From contig NZ_JEOE01000001.1 of the NCBI RefSeq assembly GCF_000708885.1, forward strand, positions 62,001 to 126,000: 64,000 bases of DNA, in the 5' to 3' direction. Source of the stretch: Cellulomonas sp. HZM (GTDB lineage: Bacteria > Actinomycetota > Actinomycetes > Actinomycetales > Cellulomonadaceae). Of this stretch, positions 45,215 through 52,956 are shown piece after piece. Every line of letters begins with the position of its first letter. Positions within the stretch are counted from its first letter, which is position 1. Below the pieces are notes generated by a model, which was not told the DNA's origin, ran no database searches, and worked only from the letters and a program-made list of their open reading frames with translations. Position numbers and translations under genes: made by a program.

Positions 45215-46048
45215 CTACTTGTGCGTCTTCACCGTGATCGACGCCGACGCCGCCGACTGGAGCTTGCTCGTCGCCGGGACGTACAGACGCCACGTGCCGG
45301 TCTTGGCGACCTTGACCTTCGCGGACCAGTGGCCCTTGCTGCCGACCTTGACCGCCTTGACGGTCTTCCAGGTCTTCGAGCCCTTGGCCTTGAACTGGAC
45401 CTTGGCCTTCGTGCCCTTCGGGGCCGCGGTGTACTTGTAGTAGGTCTTCGACGAGGCCTTCTGGTACGTCACGGTGCCCGAGAGCGTGGTGGTCTTGTTC
45501 TTCTTGACGCTCGTCGACGAGGCCTTCACCTTGGTCGCGCGGACGTCGCTCTGGATGTTGCCGGTCGCCGTCACCTTGATCGTGGTGTTGATCTCGAGGG
45601 ACGGGTCGACCGTGTAGCGGTACGCGCGGACCTCGGCCTTGACCTTGCACGCGCCCGAGGCCACGTACACACCGGGGACGAAGCCCTTGCTCTTCTTGGT
45701 CTTGACGTCGAACGGCCACACGACGGTGTCCGAGCCCTCGGTCGTCGACACGCTGGTGTAGCCCTTGCACGACGGGCTGCCGGTGATGGTGAGCGACGCG
45801 TACCAGCGCGTCGGGACCGCGGTGCCGTTCGAGTCGGTCACCGGCGCGGGCGTGACGACCTTGAGCTGCAGGAACTTCTTGTCCTTGATGTGCCCCGGCT
45901 TGTTCTTGACGTCGTGCACGACGAGCGTCGCGGTGACGCCCTGGCTCTTGCGGACGACCTTCTGCGAGGCGTCGGCGGTCGTGGCCGCGAGGCCGAGACC
46001 GAGGGTCGCCGCGACGGTGGCGGCAAGGAGGCGGGCAGGCATGCGCAT
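45215..46048 (-). CDS. secreted beta-rich protein of unknown function
   Basis: This 277-residue protein has a Sec signal (MRMPARLLAATVAATLGLGLAATTADA). The mature part is rich in Lys, Thr, Ser and Val; the last 95 residues have the repeated pattern VQFKAKGSKTWKTVKAVKVGSKGHWSAKVKV split into short strands, like Ig-like modules at the ends of actinobacterial surface proteins. Two cysteine-containing segments (SPSCKGYTS and GACKVKAE) may form a disulfide. ATG 46048 has AGGGGAA upstream. It ends at a strong terminator, so it is a single-gene unit. Confidence 0.8.
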   Translation of the reverse strand: MRMPARLLAATVAATLGLGLAATTADASQKVVRKSQGVTATLVVHDVKNKPGHIKDKKFLQLKVVTPAPVTDSNGTAVPTRWYASLTITGSPSCKGYTSVSTTEGSDTVVWPFDVKTKKSKGFVPGVYVASGACKVKAEVRAYRYTVDPSLEINTTIKVTATGNIQSDVRATKVKASSTSVKKNKTTTLSGTVTYQKASSKTYYKYTAAPKGTKAKVQFKAKGSKTWKTVKAVKVGSKGHWSAKVKVAKTGTWRLYVPATSKLQSAASASITVKTHK

Positions 46049-46150
46049 GGAGGATTCCCCTGGAGTTGTGCGGAAAGACCTCCGGTTCATACCAGACGCA
46101 CAGGTTCGTCGGTTGCCCGACACACCAGGTGAGACGTCGGATTCGCCCGT

Positions 46151-46911
46151 TCAGCCCAGACGGCGACGGCGGGGACGAAGACGCACGTTCGGGAGCTCGG
46201 GCGCGGGGATCCGGTCGCCGCCGTGGCCGTCGACCACGCCGAACCGCTCGGCGGACCGCGTGGACTCCCAGTCGGCCCGGGCCTGGGCGACCTCGGCATG
46301 CGTCCGGCCGACGAAGTTCCACCACATCACCACGTCGTGCTCGAACGGCGCCCCGCCGAGGAGCAGGAGGCGGGCGGGGACGTCTGAGCGGACCGAGATC
46401 GCCGCCCGGCCCGTGCCGAGGTGCAGGAGCGGGCCCGGCACCACCCACCGCGGCAGGTCCATGACCTGATGGAACGCGGCGGGGCCCTGTGCTGCGCCGT
46501 CGGGCAGCGCTGCCCACAGCTGGACCGCGTGCAGCTCGTCGTCCCCGGTGGAGAGCTCGGAGTGCGAGACGCCCCGGCCGACCGTCATGAGGTCGAGCTG
46601 CCCGGGCAGCACCACGACGTCCGAGCCCACGCTGTCGCGATGCCGGATCGCACCGCTCACGGCCACGTCACGGTCTGCAGACCGGTGTGCGGGTGCGGGA
46701 GCACGCGCATGTCGACGCGCTGAGGGCCGATCTCGTCGACGAAGCACCGGGCCCCGACCATCGGCAGGTCGCGGTGGGGGAGCGTGCGACGCACGCGCAT
46801 CGCCCTGACGCCTCCGAGCGGCACGTCACGCGGCTCGAGCAGCTCGAGCACCGGGCCGCGGTCGGCCGGCGCGCAGAGCACCGGCGACGGGCGCTCGTCG
46901 AGGTTGGTCAT
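46151..46911 (-). pseudogene. pirin-family gene broken by a one-base frameshift
   Basis: The first part, from ATG 46911, encodes a normal pirin N terminus (VPLGGVRAMRVRRTLPHRDLP.. PHPHTGLQTVTW) and then hits TGA at 46657-46659. The rest of pirin continues in another frame from about 46663: VSGAIRHRDSVGSD, PGQLDLMTVGRGVSHSE and MWWNFVGRTHAEVAQARADWE, to the stop at 46151. The total of 761 bp is one base short of a multiple of three, so a single-base deletion right after the TGG codon explains it. It is either a real pseudogene or a sequencing error. Pirins are cupin-fold metal proteins. Confidence 0.85.
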
Positions 46912-46957
46912 GCACCCACTGTGCCGTACCTGCCACACCCGCCACGCAGCGGCGGCG

Positions 46958-46963
46958 TACCGT
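46958..46963 (+). promoter_or_regulatory. -10 box of the DUF2277 gene
   Basis: TACCGT lies 7 bp before the ATG at 46971, which also has GGGAG in between, so the transcript would be leaderless or have a very short leader. Confidence 0.4.
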
Positions 46964-46970
46964 CGGGAGC

Positions 46971-47318
46971 ATGTGCCGCAACATCACCACGCTGCGAGGC
47001 CTCGAGCCCGCCGCGTCGCCCGAGGAGATCGAGGCCGCCGCGCGCCAGTACGTCCGCAAGGTCACCGGCGTGCAGCAGCTCACCGACCGCACGCGGGACG
47101 TCTTCGAGGACGCCGTCGCACAGGTCGCCGCAGCGACGGTCGCGGTCCTGGCGGGCCTGCCCGAGCGGCGCACGCCGCCCGCGACGGTGCCCCCGCTGCG
47201 TCGCGCCGAGGTGCAGGAACGGATCGCGGCGCGCATCGCGGCGCGCGAGGAGCACGAGCGCATGCACGAGCAGGGAGTCGTGCACGTGCACCACGACGAC
47301 GGGACCGTGCCGGTCTGA
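46971..47318 (+). CDS. DUF2277 domain-containing protein
   Basis: This 115-residue cytoplasmic protein starts with the invariant DUF2277 pattern MCRNITTLRGLEP.. EIEAAARQYVRKVTG, followed by helices with conserved AVAQVAAAT. The C-terminal part is His- and Glu-rich (EEHERMHEQGVVHVHHDD) and could bind metal, though this is not a known family property. The function is unknown. It is divergent from the broken pirin gene and converges with mqo. Confidence 0.9.
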   Translation: MCRNITTLRGLEPAASPEEIEAAARQYVRKVTGVQQLTDRTRDVFEDAVAQVAAATVAVLAGLPERRTPPATVPPLRRAEVQERIAARIAAREEHERMHEQGVVHVHHDDGTVPV

Positions 47319-47347
47319 CGTGCGCGTCGGACCGGCCGGGCGCTGGC

Positions 47348-48826
47348 TCAGGCGCGCGAGGCGTCGCTCGCCTCGTCGGCGAGCTGGTCCAGCTCGAACG
47401 CCTCGTCCCACGTGCCGCCGAGGCTCGGCATCATGGTCCGCAGCTGGGGCTGCCAGCCCTGCACGCGGTCCGGGAAGCAGCGCTCGACGAGGTCGAGCAT
47501 CGTCGCCACCGCGGTCGACGCACCCGGCGAGGCGCCGAGCAGCCCGGCGATCGTGCCGTCGGCCGACGTGACGAGCTCGGTACCGAACTCGAGCACGCCG
47601 CCGCCCTTGCCCTTCTTGATGACCTGCACGCGTTGACCGGCGGTGATGAGCTCCCAGTCCCGCGGGTGCGCGGTCGGCATGAACGCGCGCAGCGTCCGCA
47701 GCCGGTCCGTGGGCGAGGCGGTGACCTCGCCGATCAGGTACTTGAGCAGGTCGAGGTTCTTCAGACCCACGGCCATCATCGGCACGAGGTTGCCGGGCCG
47801 GATCGACCGTGCGAGGTCGAGCCACGAGCCGTGCTTGAGGAACTTCATGCTCCAGCCGGCGTACGGGCCGAACAGCAGGGCGGTGCCGCCGTCGACGACG
47901 CGCGTGTCCAGGTGCGGGACCGACATCGGGGGCGCACCGATGTCCGCCTTGCCGTAGACCTTCGCCTGGTGCTGCGCGACGAGCTCGGGGTTGGTGGTGC
48001 GCAGGAACTGGCCGCTGATCGGGAAGCCGCCATAGCCCTTGGCCTCCTTGATCCCCGAGCGTTGGAGCAGCCGCAGCGCGCCGCCGCCCGCGCCGATGAA
48101 GACGAAGCGTGCGTCGAGCCTGCGGGCGCGGCCGTACCCGTTCCAGCGACGGTCCTTGACCGTGACGCGCCAGGTGCCGTCGCGGCGCTGCTTGAGCCGC
48201 GTGACCTCGCTCTCGAGGTGCAGCGCGGCGCCGCGCGCCACCGTGTCGGCGACCATCGAGCGCGTGAGGGCGCCGAAGTCGACGTCGGTGCCCGCAGCGG
48301 CGCGGGTCGCCGCGATCGGCTCGGACGGGTCGCGGTCCTCGACCAGCAGGGGCGCCCACTGCGCGATCTGCTCGCGGTCGGTGCTGAACTCCAGGTCCGA
48401 GAACAGGGGGTGCGCGCGCAGCGCCTCCCAGCGGCGGCGGAGGTACTCGACGTTGGCCTCGCCGCGCACGAGCGTCATGTGCGGCGTGCCCGTGAGGAAG
48501 CCGGTGCCGCCCGGGAGCCGGTCGTGCGTCGCGAGGTGGTGCCACAGCTCGCGCGACAGCTCGAACTGCTCGTTGATCGTCACGGCCTTGGAGACGTCGA
48601 CCGAGCCGTCCGGGCGCTGCGGCGTGTAGTTGAGCTCGCAGAGCGCCGCGTGGCCGGTGCCGGCGTTGTTCCACGCGTTCGAGCTCTCCTGCGCGAGGCC
48701 GTCGCGGCGCTCGTGGATCTCGATGCGCCACGAGGGCTCGAGGGTCGTCAGGAGCGACCCGAGGGTCGCGCTCATGATCCCGCCTCCGACGAGGAGGACG
48801 TCCACCTGCTCCGGCTTCTCTACCAC
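47348..48826 (-). CDS. mqo: malate:quinone oxidoreductase
   Basis: Mqo is a peripheral membrane FAD enzyme that oxidises malate to oxaloacetate and passes electrons to quinone. The 492-residue product has the N-terminal FAD-binding VLLVGGGIMSATLGSLL and the family signatures NAWNNAGTGHAALCELNYTP, GALTRSMV, FVFIGAGGGALRLLQRSGI, and GGFPISGQFL. GTG at 48826 gives normal length and is preceded 7 bp upstream by TACGAT, so the mRNA is probably leaderless. A much earlier in-frame start would add 62 Arg-rich residues with no family support. Confidence 0.96.
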   Translation of the reverse strand: MVEKPEQVDVLLVGGGIMSATLGSLLTTLEPSWRIEIHERRDGLAQESSNAWNNAGTGHAALCELNYTPQRPDGSVDVSKAVTINEQFELSRELWHHLATHDRLPGGTGFLTGTPHMTLVRGEANVEYLRRRWEALRAHPLFSDLEFSTDREQIAQWAPLLVEDRDPSEPIAATRAAAGTDVDFGALTRSMVADTVARGAALHLESEVTRLKQRRDGTWRVTVKDRRWNGYGRARRLDARFVFIGAGGGALRLLQRSGIKEAKGYGGFPISGQFLRTTNPELVAQHQAKVYGKADIGAPPMSVPHLDTRVVDGGTALLFGPYAGWSMKFLKHGSWLDLARSIRPGNLVPMMAVGLKNLDLLKYLIGEVTASPTDRLRTLRAFMPTAHPRDWELITAGQRVQVIKKGKGGGVLEFGTELVTSADGTIAGLLGASPGASTAVATMLDLVERCFPDRVQGWQPQLRTMMPSLGGTWDEAFELDQLADEASDASRA

Positions 48827-48833
48827 ACGAGCG

Positions 48834-48839
48834 ATCGTA
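48834..48839 (-). promoter_or_regulatory. -10 box of mqo
   Basis: On the minus strand TACGAT lies 7 bp before the GTG start of mqo, the arrangement of a leaderless transcript. Confidence 0.5.
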
Positions 48840-48973
48840 TGTTGACATCGAGAATCTTCACGACGAGGCAGGTGTGACCTTCGTCTCGTACCCGGTGAGA
48901 CGTGGCGCGACGGACGGGTGAACGCACCGCGGCAGAGGCTGCGCGACGCGTGCTGCCGCGGTAGAACGAGAGC

Positions 48974-49174
48974 ATGACGAAGGACCTGACGTCCGACCCG
49001 GCCGCCGAGCACATCGCGCCGAGCACCCCGGCGGCCTCCGAGCTGGCCGCCGCCGACGCGCGGTCCGGAGGAGACCCGGCCGGAGCGCCCCGATCGCTCA
49101 CCGCGGTGGAGCTCGAGCCGGACGACGAGGCCATCGCGAGCTCGGACGACTGGGACGACCCCGAGCGGCTGTAG
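48974..49174 (+). CDS. small acidic hypothetical protein
   Basis: This 66-residue acidic protein, rich in Ala, Asp, Glu and Pro, ends DDWDDPERL. A TAGAAC -10 at 48962-48967 lies 6 bp before the ATG. Low complexity and lack of hydrophobic core suggest a disordered protein. No family recognised. A 14-bp tandem repeat begins 5 bp after its stop. Confidence 0.5.
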   Translation: MTKDLTSDPAAEHIAPSTPAASELAAADARSGGDPAGAPRSLTAVELEPDDEAIASSDDWDDPERL

Positions 49175-49178
49175 CGCG

Positions 49179-49231
49179 CGGCTCGGTCCGACCGGCTCAG
49201 TCGGACCGGCTCAGTCCGACCGGCTCAGTCC
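49179..49231 (+). repeat. 14-bp tandem repeat, about 3.8 copies
   Basis: The unit CGGCTCAGTCCGAC recurs at 49179, 49193, 49207 and 49221, with one or two changes per copy. It fills the gap between two convergent genes and includes the stop codon of the minus-strand gene (49225-49227). Confidence 0.9.
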
Positions 49232-50379
49232 AGCCGGATCCCGCGCGCCCGGATGGCACGCAGCAGCGACCGCCCGTCGGCGCCCTGGAGCACCGAGACA
49301 CCGTCGCGCAGCGCGTCGCGCTCGGCGCGAGCGGTCGCGGGTGCGGGCACGCCCACGCCGTGCGCGAGCACGTGCTCGCTGAACGTCAGCTGGCGCAGCA
49401 GGATCGCGTGCACACGGTCGGGGTAGCGCTGGGCGGCGCCCGCGTAGATCTCTGGGTCGTGCTGGCCGTCGTCGCCGACCAGCACCCAACGCACGTGGGG
49501 CAGCTCGTGCACCAGCCGTCGTAGCTGGGCCGCCTTGTGCCGGGCGCCCGATCGGAACCATCCGGTGTTCGTCGGCCCCCAGTCGGTCATGAGCATCGCG
49601 CCGCGCGGGTACCCCCCACGACGAAGGAAACGGCTCATGGCCGGCGCCGCGTTCCACGCACCCGTCGACAGGTACACGACGGGGGAGTCCGGCGCGTCCG
49701 CGAGCAGCTCGCGGTACAGCTCGGCCATGCCCGGTACCGGCTCGCGCGCCGCCCCGTGCCGCACCAGGACGTTCCAGGCCGCCACGAGCGGGCGCGGCAG
49801 GCGCGTGACGACGACGGTGTCGTCGATGTCGCTCACGATGCCGTGCCGCGTCTCCGGGCCGACGACCTGCACCGCGGCGCTCGCGCGCGACCCGTCGACG
49901 CTCGTCAGCACCACCTCGTGCCACCCGGGCTCGAGGTCGCTCGCCACCACCTGGTCGACGTAGCCGCCGCGATCCGTCACCAGTGCGTGCGTGCGGTCAC
50001 CGACCTGGACGGTCACGGGCGCGCCCGCGACCTGGGCGGTCGCGAAGCTGCGCCATCCCCGCACCGCTCGAGCGGGTGCGTCGGTGCCAGGGAGGTCGTC
50101 GTCGCCGACGCCGGGCGCGGCCAGCAGCGTTCGCGCGAGGACTCGCACCCAGCCGTCGCCGCCGTACCCGGTGTAGGGCTCGATGCGCACGGTCCAGCCG
50201 CGTGCTCGCAGACGTGCGGCGACCACGCGGTCGAACGCGTCCTCGAGCCGCGCCGCGACGTGGGGCCGCGCGGCCGCCGGGTGCGTGCTGCCCGGCCGGA
50301 CGACGCCCGGCCGGGCAGCACGCAGGACACCGGCGCCGTCGTCGGGAGCGACCGTGCGGCGCGGGTGTCGCAGGCTCAC
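49225..50379 (-). CDS. App1-like phosphatidate phosphatase domain protein (DUF2183)
   Basis: The product is 384 residues. The C-terminal half is a haloacid-dehalogenase-type phosphatase: DIDDTVVVTRLPRP holds the DxDxT nucleophile, then VVYLSTGAWN, FLRRGGYPRGAMLMTDWG, HKAAQLRRL and LVGDDGQHDPEIY. This is the catalytic domain of yeast App1 phosphatidate phosphatase. The N-terminal half (about 60-185) is a beta domain usual in bacterial members. GTG 50379 overlaps the dps stop, so it is coupled to dps. The lipid substrate is inferred from the family. Confidence 0.88.
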   Translation of the reverse strand: MSLRHPRRTVAPDDGAGVLRAARPGVVRPGSTHPAAARPHVAARLEDAFDRVVAARLRARGWTVRIEPYTGYGGDGWVRVLARTLLAAPGVGDDDLPGTDAPARAVRGWRSFATAQVAGAPVTVQVGDRTHALVTDRGGYVDQVVASDLEPGWHEVVLTSVDGSRASAAVQVVGPETRHGIVSDIDDTVVVTRLPRPLVAAWNVLVRHGAAREPVPGMAELYRELLADAPDSPVVYLSTGAWNAAPAMSRFLRRGGYPRGAMLMTDWGPTNTGWFRSGARHKAAQLRRLVHELPHVRWVLVGDDGQHDPEIYAGAAQRYPDRVHAILLRQLTFSEHVLAHGVGVPAPATARAERDALRDGVSVLQGADGRSLLRAIRARGIRLD

Positions 50380-50939
50380 TCCGCCTTGCCGGCCGCTGCC
50401 GCCGCGCCCTTCTCCGTCGTGGCGCCCTCCGTGCTCAGCGCTCCGCCGACGGACTCGAGGTGCGCACGGACGAACCAGTGGAACAGCTCGAGCTCGTGCA
50501 GGTGGCCGACGAGCAGGTCGTTGGTCACGGTGTCGAGGTCCTCGGTGTCCGAGGCGGCCTGACGGTGGTCCGTGATGATGCCGATGTAGACCTCGTCGAG
50601 CGCGCCGAGGTGCTCGATCGTCGTCGCGCGCCCGATCGCGTAGTCGTCCCACGTGCGGGCCTTGACCAGGGCGCCCGGGGTACCGACGGGTGCCACGCCG
50701 AGCGTCGCGATGCGCTCGGCGATCGCGTCCACCATGAGGCGCACCGCGTCGACCTGCGGGTCGATCATCTCGTGCACCGCGATGAAGTGCGGGCCGACCA
50801 CGTTCCAGTGGATGTGCTTGAGCGTGAGCGCCAGGTCGTTGAGCGCGTTGAGCCGCGACTGGAGGATCGCCGCGACCTTCGCGCCGTCCTGCGGGGTGAG
50901 GGACGGGACGGTGTAGTGGGGCAGGTCCTTGGACGCCAT
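50376..50939 (-). CDS. dps: Dps-family DNA-protecting ferritin-like protein
   Basis: Dps forms dodecamers that oxidise and store iron and can coat DNA. The 187-residue product has the ferroxidase-site helix pattern LKHIHWNVVGPHFIAVHEMIDPQVDAVRLMVDAIAERI (written here as two overlapping motifs, HIHWNVVGPHF and MIDPQVDAVR), then LLVGHLHELELFHWFVRAHLE. The C-terminal tail of about 25 residues is Ala/Lys/Glu-rich. ATG 50939 has AAGGAG upstream; an earlier start would add 15 residues. It is co-transcribed with the App1-like gene. Confidence 0.93.
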   Translation of the reverse strand: MASKDLPHYTVPSLTPQDGAKVAAILQSRLNALNDLALTLKHIHWNVVGPHFIAVHEMIDPQVDAVRLMVDAIAERIATLGVAPVGTPGALVKARTWDDYAIGRATTIEHLGALDEVYIGIITDHRQAASDTEDLDTVTNDLLVGHLHELELFHWFVRAHLESVGGALSTEGATTEKGAAAAAGKAE

Positions 50940-51029
50940 GAGGTGCTCCTTCGTCGTGTGCAGGCCGGGTCGCGTCCCGGTCACCTCAACGCTGCCTCAC
51001 CGCGCGCCGGGCCGCCATCGGAGCAGCAG

Positions 51030-51926
51030 TCAGGTGCGCTCTCCGCCACGTCCGAACGGGTCGCCGTCCGCCTCGAGGCGTCGCACGGCCTCGTGCTGGT
51101 CGACCTGCGCGAGCCCCGGCTCGATCTCGTCCCACCAGCGGGGCGTCGCGACGGTCGGGGTGTCGCGCCCGCGCAGCGACCAGGGCGTGATCGTCGTCTT
51201 GGCCGGGTGGTTCTGCGACCAGTCGAGCAGCACCTTGCCCCCGCGCAGCTCCTTGCGCATGACCGCCACGAGGAGCCGCGGGTGCTGGGCCGCCAGCTCG
51301 TGCGCGATCGCCCGGGCGTAGGTGCGCACGGTCAGCACGTCCTGCGTGCCGGGCAGGTCCGCGTAGAGCTGCATGCCCTTGCTGCCGGAGGTGACCGGCA
51401 CGATGCGGCGCAGCTCGTCGGCGCGCAGCCGGTCCGCCACCAGGTGCGCCACGGCTGCGCACTCGTCGAGTCCTGCCGGCGCGCCCGGGTCGAGGTCGAC
51501 GACGAGCCGGTCCGGGGCACGCAGCCCGCCGCGGGGTCCCACGCGCCACTGGGGCGTGTGCAGCTCGAGCGCACCCTGGTTGGCGGCCCACACGAGGTCC
51601 GCCAGCTCGTCGAAGAACGGCAGGTCGAGCTCGGCGCCCTCGTCGTCCGAGCCGGGCGCCGCGCGAAGGCGCTGGTGCCGCAGCCAGTCCGGGGCCCCGC
51701 GCGGCACGTTCTTCTCGAAGAACCGCTCGCCGCCCGTGCCGTCCGGCCAGCGGATGCGCGTGACCGGCCGGTCGGCCAGCTGTGCGAGCAACGGGTCGTG
51801 GACGCGCACGTAGTAGTCCATGACCTCGGCCTTGGTGGTGCGCGTCGCCGGGTAGAGCACCTTGTCGAGGTGGCTCACGCGGACGTTGCGGCCACCGACG
51901 TCGACGGTCTGGCGGTCAGGACTCAT
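51030..51926 (-). CDS. stand-alone LigD-type polymerase (primase-polymerase) domain
   Basis: This 298-residue protein of the archaeo-eukaryotic primase superfamily acts in bacterial end joining, where it fills and extends DNA ends. Motifs are VSHLDKVLYPATRTTKAEVMDYY split across the start, FFEKNVPRGAPDWL, the metal-binding VVDLDPG, SGSKGMQLYADL and VLLDWSQN followed by KTTITPWSLRGR. It lies 18 bp after the separate ligase gene, so LigD functions are on two polypeptides. The histidine often found in SGSKGxHxY is Gln here. No phosphoesterase domain is present. Confidence 0.92.
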   Translation of the reverse strand: MSPDRQTVDVGGRNVRVSHLDKVLYPATRTTKAEVMDYYVRVHDPLLAQLADRPVTRIRWPDGTGGERFFEKNVPRGAPDWLRHQRLRAAPGSDDEGAELDLPFFDELADLVWAANQGALELHTPQWRVGPRGGLRAPDRLVVDLDPGAPAGLDECAAVAHLVADRLRADELRRIVPVTSGSKGMQLYADLPGTQDVLTVRTYARAIAHELAAQHPRLLVAVMRKELRGGKVLLDWSQNHPAKTTITPWSLRGRDTPTVATPRWWDEIEPGLAQVDQHEAVRRLEADGDPFGRGGERT

Positions 51927-51944
51927 GGCTGCACCTCGCGTTGG

Positions 51945-52883
51945 TCATGCCTGCTCCCACGGGTCGGCGTCGGTGTCGGTCCGCACGCCACGCACCACGG
52001 GCTGGCGCAGGCGCCCGTTCGGCGTGCGGGTCAGGTACCGGGTGTCGACGACGACGAGCGGCTCGCACCAGTGCGCGCCTCGGGCGTCGACGGCGGGGAC
52101 GTCGTCGTCGAACGCCGACGACGACGTCGCCAACGGCTCGAGCGCGCGGGCGAGCACCTCGGCGGTCGCCCCGCCGAGCCCGCTGCCGGCCCGCCCGAGG
52201 TAGCGCAGCGCACCGTCCGCGTCGCGCGCCCCGAGCAGCAGCGCGCCCAGGCGGCCCGTGCCGGTCGACTCCTCGCGCCAGCCGACGACGAGTGCCGTGC
52301 GCGTGCGGTGGTGGGCCGACTTGACCCAGTCGGGTGACCTGCGGCCGGGCTGGTACGTCGAGGTACGACGCTTCGCGACGACGCCCTCCAAGCCGTGCTC
52401 GGCGGTGACGCGCCACAGCTCGGCCCCGTCGTCGTACACCGGTGAGGCCTGCACACGGTCCGGGAGGTCGAGCGCATCCAGCAGCGCGCGCCTGTCGTCG
52501 TACGTGCACGACGTGACGTCGCGACCCTCGTGCCGCAGCACGTCGAACACCAGGTACGTCACCGGTCGCCGCGCGGCGAGCGACTGCGCGCGGCGAGCCT
52601 CGCGCACGTGCATCCGCTCTGCGAGCGCCGCGAACGACGGGTTGCCGGCCTCGAGCAGCACCACCTCGCCGTCGAGCACGGTGCCGCTCAGCGAACCGAT
52701 CCCGGCGAGCTCCGGGTAGGCGACCGTGACGTCGCGCTCGTTGCGGCTCCACAGGCGCAGGTCGCCCTCGTCGGGTGCCTGCGCGATCACCCGGACGCCG
52801 TCCCACTTGACCTCGTAGGCCCACGCCGGTCCGGCCGGGAGCATGCCCGGACCTGCGGCAGGGGTGGCGAGCATGGGCTGCAC
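51945..52883 (-). CDS. stand-alone LigD-type ATP-dependent DNA ligase
   Basis: The 312-residue ligase has the nucleotidyltransferase and OB domains of LigD. The adenylated lysine is in YEVKWDGVRVIA (K26); further motifs are LDGEVVLL, VTYLVFDVLRHEGRD, LEGVVAKRRTSTYQPGRRS, DWVKSAH and the OB-fold GALLLGARDADGALRYLGRAGSG. GTG at 52883 starts VQPMLAT, the usual ligase beginning; CAGGAT upstream may be its -10. It is divergent from ku across 73 bp and leads into the polymerase gene. Confidence 0.93.
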   Translation of the reverse strand: MQPMLATPAAGPGMLPAGPAWAYEVKWDGVRVIAQAPDEGDLRLWSRNERDVTVAYPELAGIGSLSGTVLDGEVVLLEAGNPSFAALAERMHVREARRAQSLAARRPVTYLVFDVLRHEGRDVTSCTYDDRRALLDALDLPDRVQASPVYDDGAELWRVTAEHGLEGVVAKRRTSTYQPGRRSPDWVKSAHHRTRTALVVGWREESTGTGRLGALLLGARDADGALRYLGRAGSGLGGATAEVLARALEPLATSSSAFDDDVPAVDARGAHWCEPLVVVDTRYLTRTPNGRLRQPVVRGVRTDTDADPWEQA

Positions 52884-52956
52884 GGGTCCATCCTGCCCAG
52901 GACGGCACGACGCGTCCTGCCACGACGCGCGTGCCCACGGACCGGGAGGGGACCCG

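Noticed and set aside
46657..46938. Programmed frameshift in pirin
   Set aside because: The break has no slippery heptamer or downstream structure and pirins are not known to use recoding; a deletion or read error is simpler.
48842..48847. TTGACA on the plus strand upstream of the small acidic gene
   Set aside because: No -10 lies at a usable distance and the gene start is over 120 bp away; a nearer TAGAAC explains it better.
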